Of a DNA stretch of 27,569 bases, positions 1 through 9,719 are shown one piece after another (within the stretch, counting starts at the first letter, position 1; every line of letters starts with the position of its first letter). This stretch comes from Brachionus koreanus (taxonomy: Eukaryota; Rotifera; Eurotatoria; Ploima; Brachionidae), in contig PJRA01000263.1 in assembly GCA_016987375.1 (NCBI GenBank), forward strand, positions 1,216,096 to 1,243,664, written 5' to 3'. The position numbers and the translations under genes are program-made. The notes beneath the pieces are model-generated. The model did no database searches. It saw only the letters and a program-made list of their open reading frames with translations, and had not been told where the DNA came from.

Positions 1-368
1 GTTCATAAAAAGATTATAATAGATTTTGAAGTTCAAAAATAGTGATATAAAAATAAATGCTAATAAAATAGAAAAAGAGTTTCTATAGTTTTTTTTCAAT
101 GTTAGAAAGTCAATTTTTTAGTCGTTTAAAAGTTAAAATTGAAATGTTAATTTTTTTCTTTTTTTTTAATTTTACTTAATTATTATTCATTTTTTTTTCT
201 ATGTGTTTTTTTGCGATATAGAAAAGTGTGCTGAATTTTTTTTGTAATATATCTGGTATATAGTCGTTGAGGTCATTATTGATTTGTTTATGATTAGATC
301 TTGTACATAAGAATTTTTCAAATTCTTTGTCAGTTTAGTTAAACTAAACTTGACCGTAGAATATTAAC

Positions 369-385
369 TATTATTATTATTATTA
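369..385. repeat. ATT trinucleotide microsatellite
   Basis: A short run of about six ATT units in AT-rich DNA. A small near-palindrome (arms AGTTTAGTT and AACTAAACT around one base) lies just before it, near 331-350. Neither is tied to a gene. Confidence 0.7.
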
Positions 386-472
386 ATTGATACTTAATTA
401 GCCAAAAATAGTGCAAATATATTCCTGATTTACATTTCTTGAATCTCATTACAAAATGATATTCTAAATACA

Positions 473-1769
473 ATGGAAGAAGAATCTACTAGGTATGAAT
501 TTGTGCCACACAATAATAACGAAAAATTAGATAGACATAGAAGAATTAGTTGAAAAAATAAGGTCTAATTTGCTTTTTGTTTAAAGTTTTAAAAACTTTA
601 TGGATTCTTAAAAAAGCCTTTTGAATATCAAATGTGTCGTAAGGGTAACTTGAATCAGGGATATAAAAAGCTTTTTAGCTGCTTGCTTTTTTTTAGGAAC
701 AAAATCAAAATTCCCCAAGAAAATGTATTAAAAATGTATATATGCATCCTGATTCACAATATTGCTCATTATTTATGTCGACTGATGACAACAATCAGGC
801 AACAACATCCCAAATATACAATTAGATCTAAAGATATAAAACAGCGAGTTACGGAAAACGCAATATGACTTTAAATCAATTAATAGAGTATTGAGACAAT
901 CAAAACCATAAACCTGAAGATAGAGACGAATTTTATATTTCAATGACATTTTTTGAAGCTGGTTTGACTGAAGTCAAAGAAATTCGAATATTTTTGACAA
1001 CCCCAAGACTGTTTGAGCTTGCAATTCAATCAAAACATATTTGTATTGATGTGACATATAAGCTTTTGTGGCAAGGATTACCTGCGATTGTAATTGATAT
1101 TGCAGACGAAGCTAACAAATTTCATCCAAATGGATTAGGACTCTGCAAACATAAAAGAGAAGAAGATTATGCTTTTTCTATGAATGCGTTGAAAACAGAA
1201 TTGAGAAAGCAACATGATTTTGACTTTAAACATTTCAAACAAAAGCATTGTAATTCCAAAATAGAATTATGCTAACGGAACCATATCCTTTATGTCATCA
1301 AAATATTCAAAGATAAAACAGCTAGAAAGAAAAGATATCAGAAGTTAGCAGCATTTCAACTCTTCAGAAATCATTGATTACTCATCTTGACTCAAAGAAG
1401 TTAGTAAAGTGTCGACCTGCAACAAGTAGAAGAGCTCTTTTAAGACAACTCATAGAAACTCAATCAAACTTGAACCCAAACTATGTTGAAGATGATATAT
1501 CATTGATAATTCACATTGAAGATGAGCCAAATATTGAACAGCAGTTTGTGTCAGAAAATGCATCAAACGAAGTCTTGAATGAAAACTCTAACCAAGAAAA
1601 AGCGATGGATACAGTGCAAGAAAATTTATTGCAAATTCAACCCACTAAACGTCCTAGAGGAAGACCTAGAAAAAAATCCAATTCAAGATCAGAGTATACC
1701 GGCAAACAAGAAAATGTGGAAAAATTAATATTTTCTTTATTTTGTTTTCTTTTTCACGATCTCACTTAA
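473..1769 (+). pseudogene. Decayed MULE-type (FLYWCH/MULE) transposase
   Basis: This is a broken transposase relic in several frames. A possible old start at 473 begins MEEESTRYEFVPHNNNEKL and soon meets stops. The open segment 632-868 keeps a Cys...CRLMTT...H pattern reminiscent of the end of a FLYWCH zinc finger. The best segment, 943-1275, has the hallmarks of the MULE transposase core: an ICIDVTYKL motif, in which the Asp would be the first catalytic acidic residue, followed by a Pro, then AIVIDIADEANKFHPNGLGL, then an acidic DY motif. The rest of the catalytic core is missing. The last segment, 1374-1769, is acidic and polar and ends in a basic AT-hook-like stretch (KRPRGRPRKK, about residues 92-101), a DNA-binding motif often found in such proteins. 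At least three frame breaks separate the pieces, so the gene is dead. The family call rests on motif recognition, not on a search; terminal inverted repeats were not found. Confidence 0.6.
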
Positions 1770-1936
1770 AAAATATTTACTCAAAAAAATTAAAAATAAA
1801 TTAAATCCAAGTAATGCCAAAATAAAAAAAGTTTATATACCCACATATGGTTAAGAACAAAGCTATTTCTATTATTCATCCTTTAAGAATTTAAACCTAT
1901 CATTTAAAAATACCAAAAATTTTAATTGGCTTCCTA

Positions 1937-2930
1937 GTCACAAAATAAACGATGATAAATAGATGAATAGTGATAGATGAATTCTGATATAATTCTACGA
2001 TGAAAATTAGTATATTTCATCGAACATAATCGATGAAATTAATATTTTATTAAAAAAAATTTTATATTATTATAATCAAATTTGTCACAAAAATAAAAAT
2101 ATAGAGTTCCTAATTCTAAAACTTGAATAAGATTTGATTTTTCAAAAAGTGAATAAAGCAGAATTCGGCAACACATATTCTGCAGAAATTTTTTTGGGCA
2201 AATAGTTTTTTTGAAATAATTTAGTAAAAAATTTTGTTAAGAAAATAAAATTTTTCTAAATTGCATCATAACTCTAGAATTGTTTTGTTTCCATTGTTAA
2301 TCTCAATTTAAAATATTGTAATATATTTTTTGTTTCAAATTTTTATTTTTGTTAAATTACCCGATTTAAGATTTTAACTTGTCAGTATGGAAACCGTCTT
2401 CAGGTTTAAACTTTTCAAAAATGTGAATAACTCGTTCGGTTCGTTGGTGAGTCTCTGGTATTCACAGTCAAAAACGATCTTTTTTTTCTCGTTTTCTTTT
2501 TCAAATTTTTTACAATATTTTAAATTGAGATTAACAATGGGAATTATACTAGAATTGTGACAATTCTAGAATGATGTTGCAAATTATAAATTTTTTTTTA
2601 ATTTTTCAAACAAAATTTTTGCTAAATTATTTCAAAAAAATTATTTGCCCAAAAATTCTGCATAATATGAGTCGGGGAATTCTTCTTTTCGCATTTCCAC
2701 TTCCGCACTTAAGGGACAACCAATTTTATTTAAGTTTTATTTTTTTGTAAATCAAAACAAAACAATTTTTTTATAATAATATAAAATTTTATTTAATAAA
2801 ATAATAATTTCATCGATTATGTTCGATGAAATATTCTAAATTTCATCGTAGAATTACGAAGAAATGGTTCCTAACTCATTAATGATTCATCTATCAATTT
2901 TCATCGATTAATCATCGTTTATTTTGTGAC
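1937..2930. mobile_element. Foldback/MITE-like element with ~400-nt inverted arms
   Basis: The left arm (about 1937-2320) and right arm (about 2511-2930) are inverted copies of each other around a loop of about 190 nt. The outermost 20 nt match exactly: GTCACAAAATAAACGATGAT at the left and its reverse complement at the right. Further matching blocks include the TTTCATCGAACATAATCGATGAAAT region (about 2016-2040 against 2810-2833), the ATTCTGCA/GGGCAAAT region, and an inner block around the phrase ATTGTTAATCTCAATTTAAA. The arms differ by point changes and indels, so it is not brand new. No long reading frame lies inside, so it would be non-autonomous. A few bases outside the ends (TTCC and GGAA) also pair, leaving the true ends uncertain by about 6 nt. 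I could not find a target-site duplication. Confidence 0.85.
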
Positions 2931-3149
2931 AGGGAAAGAATAAATAATTTTTTTCAAGCGATGTTGTGATATTCTGTGTGACAAAAGCATTCATTTCTTT
3001 TAGTTTTGTTTGTTTATAGATAAGTCAAACGCTAATCCTAACGCCAATAAAATATCTAAATCAATTTATCACGTTTTTTTGGCATTTATCGAAAAAAAAA
3101 AATTAATTTATTATTGAGGAAATGATTCAACAATTAAGCAGAGATTAAA

Positions 3150-3955
3150 GTTTTTTATGATTGGATTATTCATAAATATTGTGAAAGAATATGATGAGAA
3201 TTTTGTGGTTTTAATTCAAAAACATTTTTCACACAAAAAGGCTGCATCTCCAGATCTAGTTGCTTTCCTATTCAAACAATTCTGTCAATCAATTTTTCGT
3301 TATCCTTTGGACTTGTTATTCATAGGAGAGAATAAGCTAAGTGAACTAAATATTAGGCAAAATTTACAAATCAAAAAAATGTTTGATATCAAGAAATTTA
3401 CCAGATTCAGAGCGATGTTAGAGGCTCTACGTCTTGAATCGGTAGAACAATTATATATGAAACAAAAAATATTTTTTATGAAGCAATTAAGAAATAGTAA
3501 AATGTGCTGTGAATTGTTGGCGTTTTTGCATTCGGATTATTCACTCTTTGAACAGAAAAATGCATCTTACTGCAAGCAGCTCAAGTATCTAGAAAAAAAA
3601 TACATATGGATGTAATGAGTTAAAGTCCAAAAACCTCAATCGCCATTGACTTATTGACCATGTACCCTTATACAAAAACAGTGGCTTGGTTGACTCGGTC
3701 AAGTTCGTATGTTCGCAAATATAAAAATTGATATGAAGTTAAATTTAGAATACTTTCACTTTTATAAAATTTTGAATGATCTATTAAGAGTAGACTTACA
3801 TACCTAGTAAATATTACAAATGTGCAAATTATTCTTTTTTTTACTTAATTTAATGTAATTTTTCTTGTATTTTTGCCCATGGGACTTTGAACTAATAAAA
3901 TAATAATAATATGAAACATACATGAAGACATCGCTTTTCGCTCGACTGGGTTATA
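3150..3955 (+). pseudogene. LINE-like retrotransposon fragment, C-terminal RT region
   Basis: The open frame 3157-3615 encodes 152 residues that look like the region after the reverse transcriptase core of a LINE ORF2 protein. The pattern is a Tyr-containing 'fallen palm' stretch (QSIFRYPLDLLF), then ELNIRQNLQIKKMF, then a thumb-like helix RFRAMLEALRLESVEQLY and KIFFMKQLRNSKM. No YADD core is present, so this is a 5'-truncated piece. About 270 nt of non-coding DNA follow the stop. They end in GGGACTTTGAACTAATAAAA and an (AAT)n run at about 3891-3912, which resembles the 3' tail of a LINE. The start codon at 3157 is merely the first in-frame Met of a fragment. A second, shorter copy sits near 13.36-13.50 kb. 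The LINE call is from pattern resemblance; the exact clade is unknown. Confidence 0.55.
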
Positions 3956-3964
3956 TAAAGATTA

Positions 3965-3970
3965 TTTATT
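3965..3970 (-). terminator. Candidate poly(A) signal for the phospholipase gene
   Basis: AATAAA on the minus strand, about 130 nt past the phospholipase stop codon. This hexamer is common by chance in such AT-rich DNA, so the assignment is tentative. Confidence 0.3.
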
Positions 3971-4101
3971 TTTTTTAGATAGATAAAAAAAATAAGCAAA
4001 TTTTTTCTAAAAATTTGATAATTAAAGAAAATAACAATAAAATTTTTGAGCATCAATAGCAAATTGAAAACTGATCAAAAATTTTAGGCCCATATTTTTA
4101 A

Positions 4102-4773
4102 CTATGGACATTGACAACCTCTTAATTGAGCTTTCTTGTATGCATTGCAACCAAGATTTTCAACTGCTTCAGTCATCAATTTAACAACACCCGAACAAGC
4201 TTTAAGTTATTTATAATTTTTTTTAATAAAAAAAGCTAAGGTACTAAAATTTTGACAATTTTTTAATTTAAATTGCTTTTACCTGTTTTTTGAATTAAAC
4301 CCCAATTTTGTTGAGCGGCCCATGAATTGCAAACATCTTTTAAACATCGTTCAAAGATGGTATCACATTTATTTTTGGTTGAATCGCAGCTTTCATAACA
4401 AACATCGTGGCCATTACAGCATTGGTTAAATTCTCCAGCATTGAACAATTCAAAATTAATGTGAATATTGTAGCTTCCTCATCCATTTATATCAACAATT
4501 GGATCAGGACGCGGAATTAGGCTTGCTTTAGGAGAAAGTTTTATTCTTTTAAATTAATTTTCAATTTTATTTAATTTTACCTCCACTGGGACAACTGATA
4601 TAGACACATAGACCAAGAACATTGTCAATAAGTAAATCTATTAAAAGATTTTTGTTTGTTTTACCTTTTTGGTCCTTCAAAATTGCTCTATATAAATTTT
4701 CAATTTCTACTCTTTTGGCAAAACTTAGGCTTAATAATGGTAAACAAATTAAAAAAATTAAAAGCAGTCTCAT
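4102..4773 (-). CDS. Secreted group XII-like phospholipase A2 with in-frame TGA
   Basis: The predicted enzyme hydrolyses the sn-2 ester bond of phospholipids outside the cell or in the secretory route. Three exons are proposed: 4773-4581, 4525-4283 and 4199-4102, separated by 55- and 83-nt GT...AG introns. They join to 177 codons, against 189 in human PLA2G12A. The start at 4773 gives a clear signal peptide (MRLLLIFLICLPLLSLSFA). The order of motifs follows group XII: Cys-x(4)-Cys in exon 1, an IPRPDP stretch, an NG?GS loop, then CCNGHDVCY with catalytic His104-Asp105, the CDTIFERCLKDVC helix, and an exon 3 containing ACSGVV, LGC and a final CQCP. The one defect is codon 80 (4481-4479). It reads TGA where group XII proteins have the Cys of NGCGS. 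Everything else (frame, splice sites, cysteines) is preserved, so this is either a very young pseudogene, a null allele, an assembly error, or a recoded stop. No gene partner nearby suggests its substrate. Confidence 0.85.
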
Positions 4774-5998
4774 TTTTTCAAATACAATAAACTAAAGCTT
4801 TAAAATAACATTTTATAAAATAGTCTCTAAAATAAATATTCTAGCGTGTAATCTATCTTATTAGATTCAAATGGTGAACACCTTTTAAAACAAATAAAAT
4901 TTCGATAAGATATTCGATTATCAAATAAAAGCTTAAAATGTATGAATTTAAAATTTTGAATATATATTATTCTTTCTTATTAAAAAGAATTTTCTACTAG
5001 TTAAAAAACAAAAAATACGATAAATTTTATTTGCAAAATCTTAAAATTATCCGATAGTCTTGTGAAAACAACATAAAGAAATAAATATATATCACATTTT
5101 TTATTAATCTAAATTTATTAACTTATAGCTTTTAAGTTTAAAAAAAATAGGCTGCAAAATTGGTAGTATAAGTCTGTCTAATTATCATAGTTTATTTGGC
5201 TAAAGGGGACATGGAGCGGTTTTAAAAACTTATTTCGGATTAACTAATTGTTAGACTCCAATGCTAAAATAACTTTTTAAAAAAGAAACATTTTCATTTC
5301 ATATCAGTTTTCTTGAATTAATATTTTTTTTAATAAAAAATTGAAGCTCAAAACATAAGTGTAAAATGATTTCTTAATAAAACTCGCAAATTGAACATTA
5401 TTGTCATAACAGTTCTGATTTTGCTAAAAAATGTAAAATTAACTCCAAGGCTACTATTATTTTTTGCAAAGAGAAAACCAAGAATAATTTTGTTTTATAT
5501 TAAAGAGGTTCAAAAAATTTAGAATATTCAAGCCCTCAGATTGGTGATAGTGCTTTTTATGAAGAAAAATTGGTATAAGATTTTATCAATAAACTTTTAA
5601 ATTAAAGATCCCTTACAAAGAAGACTCTTAAACGTCCAACTTTAGCTATTAAAACAATTAGACTCAATAATGGCAGTTTTTTTTTAATCAATTTTTAATA
5701 AATTTTTAATAAAATGCATAAGCCTCTTTTTTATTATGTTGAATTATAAACCCTATAAAAGCAGTTAAATAATAAGTTTAACCATGCATTTTTAAAGTAA
5801 TATCTAATATTTTGGTGAAAGAGGAATAATTAGATAAATTTTAACTGATTTGAAAGGTCAAAAAGGTTAGAAAAAATTTGACCATTTGTTATAATTAAAG
5901 AAATTTTTAATTGAGCTACTATTAATATAAAAATTTAAATCATTAATTATTTTTAACCATTTTTTTGAATAAAATGAAGAAAAAATCTAAAATCAATT
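4774..5998. other. AT-rich intergenic stretch
   Basis: DNA upstream of the phospholipase gene, very rich in A and T with stops in all frames. A possible splice-acceptor-like AG lies about 20 nt upstream of the phospholipase ATG, but it is weak. I see no gene, RNA or clear repeat here. Confidence 0.5.
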
Positions 5999-6319
5999 AT
6001 TGACTTCCATCTTATTGCTGTTCTTCTTACGTTACATCGTCTATGAGATATCCATTGAAGGGCTTTTTTTGTATCACTAAAACATTTTACAATTGATTTA
6101 AAGATTTGCAAATTTAGTTAAAATTTTTCTATGCCATCATATTGTTCAGCTCTAATGTCATAGTAATTACCATCTCCGACTTCAATAATCCAAATTTACT
6201 TGGTTTTATTCCACTAATTTTTTCAATCAAGCTAATAATTTCAAAAATGTGATTTTTGTATTCAAGATTTGAAGTTAATAAAAGTCTTGTTAAAACATGT
6301 TTAATCCTAGTTTTATACC
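5999..6319 (-). pseudogene. Decayed coding fragment, family not recognised
   Basis: Reading the minus strand from an acceptor-like TTCTTTCTCTAG (AG at 6321-6320), one frame gives YKTRIKHVLTRLLLTS and then IFEIISLIEKISGIKPSK. After a one-step frame change it continues as WIIEVGDGNYYDIRAEQYDG, then meets a TAA near 6117-6119, and continues in frame with IFKSIVKCFSDTKKALQWI and a basic HRRCNVRR stretch. Long stop-free, protein-like runs on one strand, with locally higher G+C than the flanks, suggest a coding relic with at least one frameshift and one stop. I do not recognise the family, so it could be a transposon-derived or a host gene remnant. Confidence 0.4.
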
Positions 6320-6321
6320 CT

Positions 6322-6869
6322 AGAGAAAGAAGTCAATATTAAAAGTTTTATTATGATTTTCCTTTAAGAGTTAGAGTTAATACAATGGACAATTCTGCCT
6401 CTATTTGATAATGAAATCGTTATTTTGCGATATTTTGTATTTTTTTCAAAATTTCGAGTAATCTAAAAAATACTAGTAATTTTTGATTATCTTTAAAATT
6501 ATTTTATTTTTTTAAGTTTTCATCAAGTTTAGTTTTATTTGTTAAAAAATTTAAATAGTTTTATTTTCATATTTTTTTCAAGAAAGTGTTGGTTTGAATT
6601 ATATTTTTCAAATTTTCGGATAATCAAAGTTGGAAATTTTGGATTTAGAAAAAATAAAAATTATTTTGACTCTGCTAAAAATGGGGGGGGGGCGAAATTA
6701 AGATGATAAATTTACAAACAAATATTTTAATTTCTTTATTTGAGATGATAAACAATATTTTATTAAAATTGGGATTAAAATAAACAAAAATTGAATTTCA
6801 TAACTCTTTTAAAAAATTAATTAACTTGTGATGAATTAAATAATAATCGATTTCTGACTCTTTATCAGA
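6322..6869. other. AT-rich intergenic stretch with a G10 run
   Basis: Non-coding DNA between the decayed fragment and the transporter 3' end. It contains a run of ten G residues at 6683-6692, striking in this composition, and an AATAAA on the minus strand at 6759-6764 that could serve the transporter mRNA about 105 nt past its stop. Confidence 0.4.
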
Positions 6870-9707
6870 CTATTTTTTTAGTACAATATATTCCAAAACT
6901 TTTGTAAATTGTAAACCAGTGGCAACACCAAAGGCTAACATTAATGCAGCTATCATGGATACAGTTCCTTTATGCTCATCTTCAACAAGATTTGGAGTAT
7001 ACATCATTAGCAAACTAGTAAAATAACCAAACAAAAACGGTGAGACAAAACAAATAGCCCAATAGACGTAATCATTTGTAATTAATATTGGAACACGATG
7101 AACGGCATCTGGTTGATAGTTTGATACTGAAAATAGAACAAAAACTAAAATGGCTCTAACAATTACTGGAATAGGGATCCATTTGGGACCAGGCTTACGC
7201 ACAACTTTAGGCAGCATATTGCCGAATAAAACTAGAAAATTGAATGTCAAAAAAACTACAACATCCAAAAATAATTCATCTCCGATTATAAAATCAGGAC
7301 TATTTTTTTTAATGCCCAGTTGAAATACTGGAAATACTGCTAGAGTACTAAAAAAATTTAGCCATATGCAAAACAAATGTAATCCAGTCTTTTTAATCAG
7401 TTTTAAATACGGAATTGGTTTGTGTTCAGATTCACCTGATTTCAACGTACTTTGACGCTTTTTTTCTTCATCTAATTTCACACAGTATTTGTAAAATTTC
7501 TTTATTAATTAAATAAAAAAAATATTCAATATGATTCAATTTTGATTAAAAACTTACTGTTCTATGCATCAAAAAGTAGCCAATTAAGGCCAACATAACC
7601 ATGACATATGCAGCTAGAAAGTAATATATTGCTGCTAATCTTAGATTGCTTGTAACTATCAAATAAAATATTAATTAAATTATTTTGATCATTGACTTTT
7701 TAGTACAAAAAATTTGAAAACTGAAAAAAAAATTTTTTTTCAAGTCAAAATTAGCTCTGAAAATTGTATTAGTTGATAAAAAGAATTTATCATCAGAATT
7801 TACCTATGCAAAATTTCTACAATAAATTTTTTAATTGTGAATAAGAAATTTAGAATTAAGGTGCAGTTTGATAAAACTTCCTGTTTTTCCCTATTTTGAC
7901 TAGTGCTAAATTCTTATGTGTTTTTTTTTTAATAAGGATAATAATAAAATTGGCTAAGAATTATAATTTTTCAACATTTACTAAATTAAAAATTATCAAA
8001 ACTGATTCTTGAAATTTAAGATGTAATTTTATGAATAGCGGAAATTATTTTGTACCAATGGAAAATTTAACCAAATCAAGCTTTCTGTATACAGTATCAA
8101 TGGGTGATATTGTCAGTAGTGGCCAATAGATCATTAAAATTGGTGTTGGCCGTTTTGATGGCCGAGTACAAAAATAAAATAAAAAAATTTCAAATTTGAA
8201 AATTTGATAGATAAAAAAATTGAGTAAATAAAATTTTTAGAAAAAAAATTAATTCCTGCGACCATCAAGACAGCCAACACCAAGTTTTGATAGTCTAGTG
8301 GCCGCCACATTTATAATTTTCGAAGACCTTTTAAAATGAAACCTAGACAAAAAATGCAAATTTTTATTCAGATTAACTAAATATTCTAAAAAATAAATGA
8401 TTCATTTTTTTTTGTTAATTAAAGAAGAAAAAATTAAAAATAATTTAGCACTTAATTTACAAGAAGTTCGAAATTATTTTTAATTTTTCATTTAAGTTTG
8501 AATTTTTTTTTTAAATTCTACATTATTTGCATTTAGCTTAAGCACCAAATGAGTCATTTGATTTGTTTTTCAAAATTTTAAATCCTTTGAATCGTTTTAA
8601 CAGACTGAACAAATAAAAAAATAAATTTTTTTGAATTGTGAAGATTTTATATTTTTCTTTATAAAAAGTTATCAGTAAATTATTATTAATTTTTTAAAAT
8701 ATTTTGGATTAAAAAAACACACAAAATGCTTGATTCTTCAAATTCTAAGTTCAAAAGGAATGATAATATTTGTTTAGCTATTTTTAAGAACACATAAAAG
8801 TAAAATAAACTTACTTTTTTTTGAAAAAATACTAGCCAACGCTGTAAAGCAGCCGGCGACATTCTAAAAATAAATCTTAATTTAAAAAATTTTAATTAAA
8901 AAATGTATACATTTCCCAATATAATTGCATTTATGTACTCCTTGGGGAAAAAAGAAGATACGTAGAATACTGACGAGTTCATGATGCCTGTTGAAATGAA
9001 CATAATCACTACTGAAACACATACTTGATAAAAAAACGATATTGGCCCTTAAAACACAAAATAAAAATTTATTTATATCGTTTAAATATGCTATTTTTTC
9101 TTACATTCAGATGAATCAATAATGGCAAGACCAATGTGATACAACAAAACCACTGAACAAAGCAACAAAGTGTATGGAATACGATTCTTGGGATTTCTAT
9201 TTTAGGCCCAAAATATTATTTTAATTAAAAAAGAATTTTTTTTTTCTTTTTTAAATATTATACCCTCCAAAACTAATTACAATGTTGACTAAGTTCATGA
9301 TAACATTAGTCAATTGTCCTAAGTTAGTTATATAAAAAGGAAAATCGACCCTATAAGTCGAGTTTGCATCCAAATGTTCCGTGTTAAGTTTGTACTCTGT
9401 AAAATACTTGATAAAAAATAAATTAACATTCTTATAATGAATTAAATTTAAATTAAGAATTTACAGCCATAGCGTTAATGAACACATTCCATGGGAGAAG
9501 ACATCCGATGCCAAATAGCATCATTATAAAATAGACTAAATAATATTGGTCATGAACTAGTTGATCACTTTTAGTGCTGATGAAAGTGACTTTATGGGTC
9601 TCATCTAATTTTGTATTCCCGAGTTCCGAGGTATCCAAAAGTGGTTGCATTGATTTTTCATCTCGGTTCGGCGTTGATCCATTTTCATACTCTTTTTCAA
9701 CCCCCAT
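6870..9707 (-). CDS. Equilibrative nucleoside transporter (ENT/SLC29 family)
   Basis: The protein should carry nucleosides down their gradient across a membrane. Seven exons are proposed: 9707-9465, 9406-9264, 9196-9105, 9047-8911, 8863-8815, 7655-7558 and 7499-6870. All junctions are GT...AG and phases agree, giving 463 residues (human ENT1 has 456). The start at 9707 opens a hydrophilic N-terminus of about 50 residues. TM1 follows with the family motif LLPWNVFINAMAYF, then a large polar extracellular loop. TM4-TM5 contain SSFFPKEY and GNNVAG, which keeps the two glycines of the GQxLAG motif. Next come FYKYC and a cytoplasmic loop with many charged residues (about 255-290). TM7 has FPVFQLG, and the C-terminal half aligns well with human ENT1/2. 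One oddity: in TM8 the family motif FNxxDxxGR reads FNFLVLFGN (about 340-348), so the conserved Asp and Arg are Val344 and Asn348. Five introns are 47-67 nt; the sixth (8814-7656) is 1,159 nt and carries a repeat. Which nucleosides it carries, or whether it still does, cannot be told from sequence. Confidence 0.9.
8113..8308. mobile_element. MITE-like inverted repeat in ENT intron 5
   Basis: A left arm at about 8117-8164 (containing TTGGTGTTGGCCGTTTTGAT) is repeated inverted at about 8259-8306 (GACCATCAAGACAGCCAACA and beyond) with several mismatches. The arms of about 48 nt flank an AT-rich centre of about 95 nt. It has no coding capacity and sits in the only long intron of the transporter gene. 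A partial relative lies near 21.16-21.28 kb. Confidence 0.7.
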
Positions 9708-9717
9708 TCTCGTTTAT

Positions 9718-9719
9718 CT
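9718..9719 (-). promoter_or_regulatory. Splice-acceptor-like AG just upstream of the ENT start
   Basis: The minus strand reads AAATTTGTTTGTTAG and then only ten bases before the ATG. This is a T-rich tract ending in AG, as in a 3' splice site. It may be the acceptor of a 5' UTR intron or of spliced-leader trans-splicing, which is known in rotifers among other animals. Confidence 0.4.

Noticed and set aside
2430..2470. G+C-richer segment in the foldback loop resembling part of a tRNA (GTTCGGTTCG)
   Set aside because: No acceptor stem, D-arm or anticodon arm could be drawn around it.
8422..8502. Hairpin from GAAAAAATTAAAAATAATTT and its inverted copy in ENT intron 5
   Set aside because: About 20 nt of nearly pure A/T; expected by chance in this composition.
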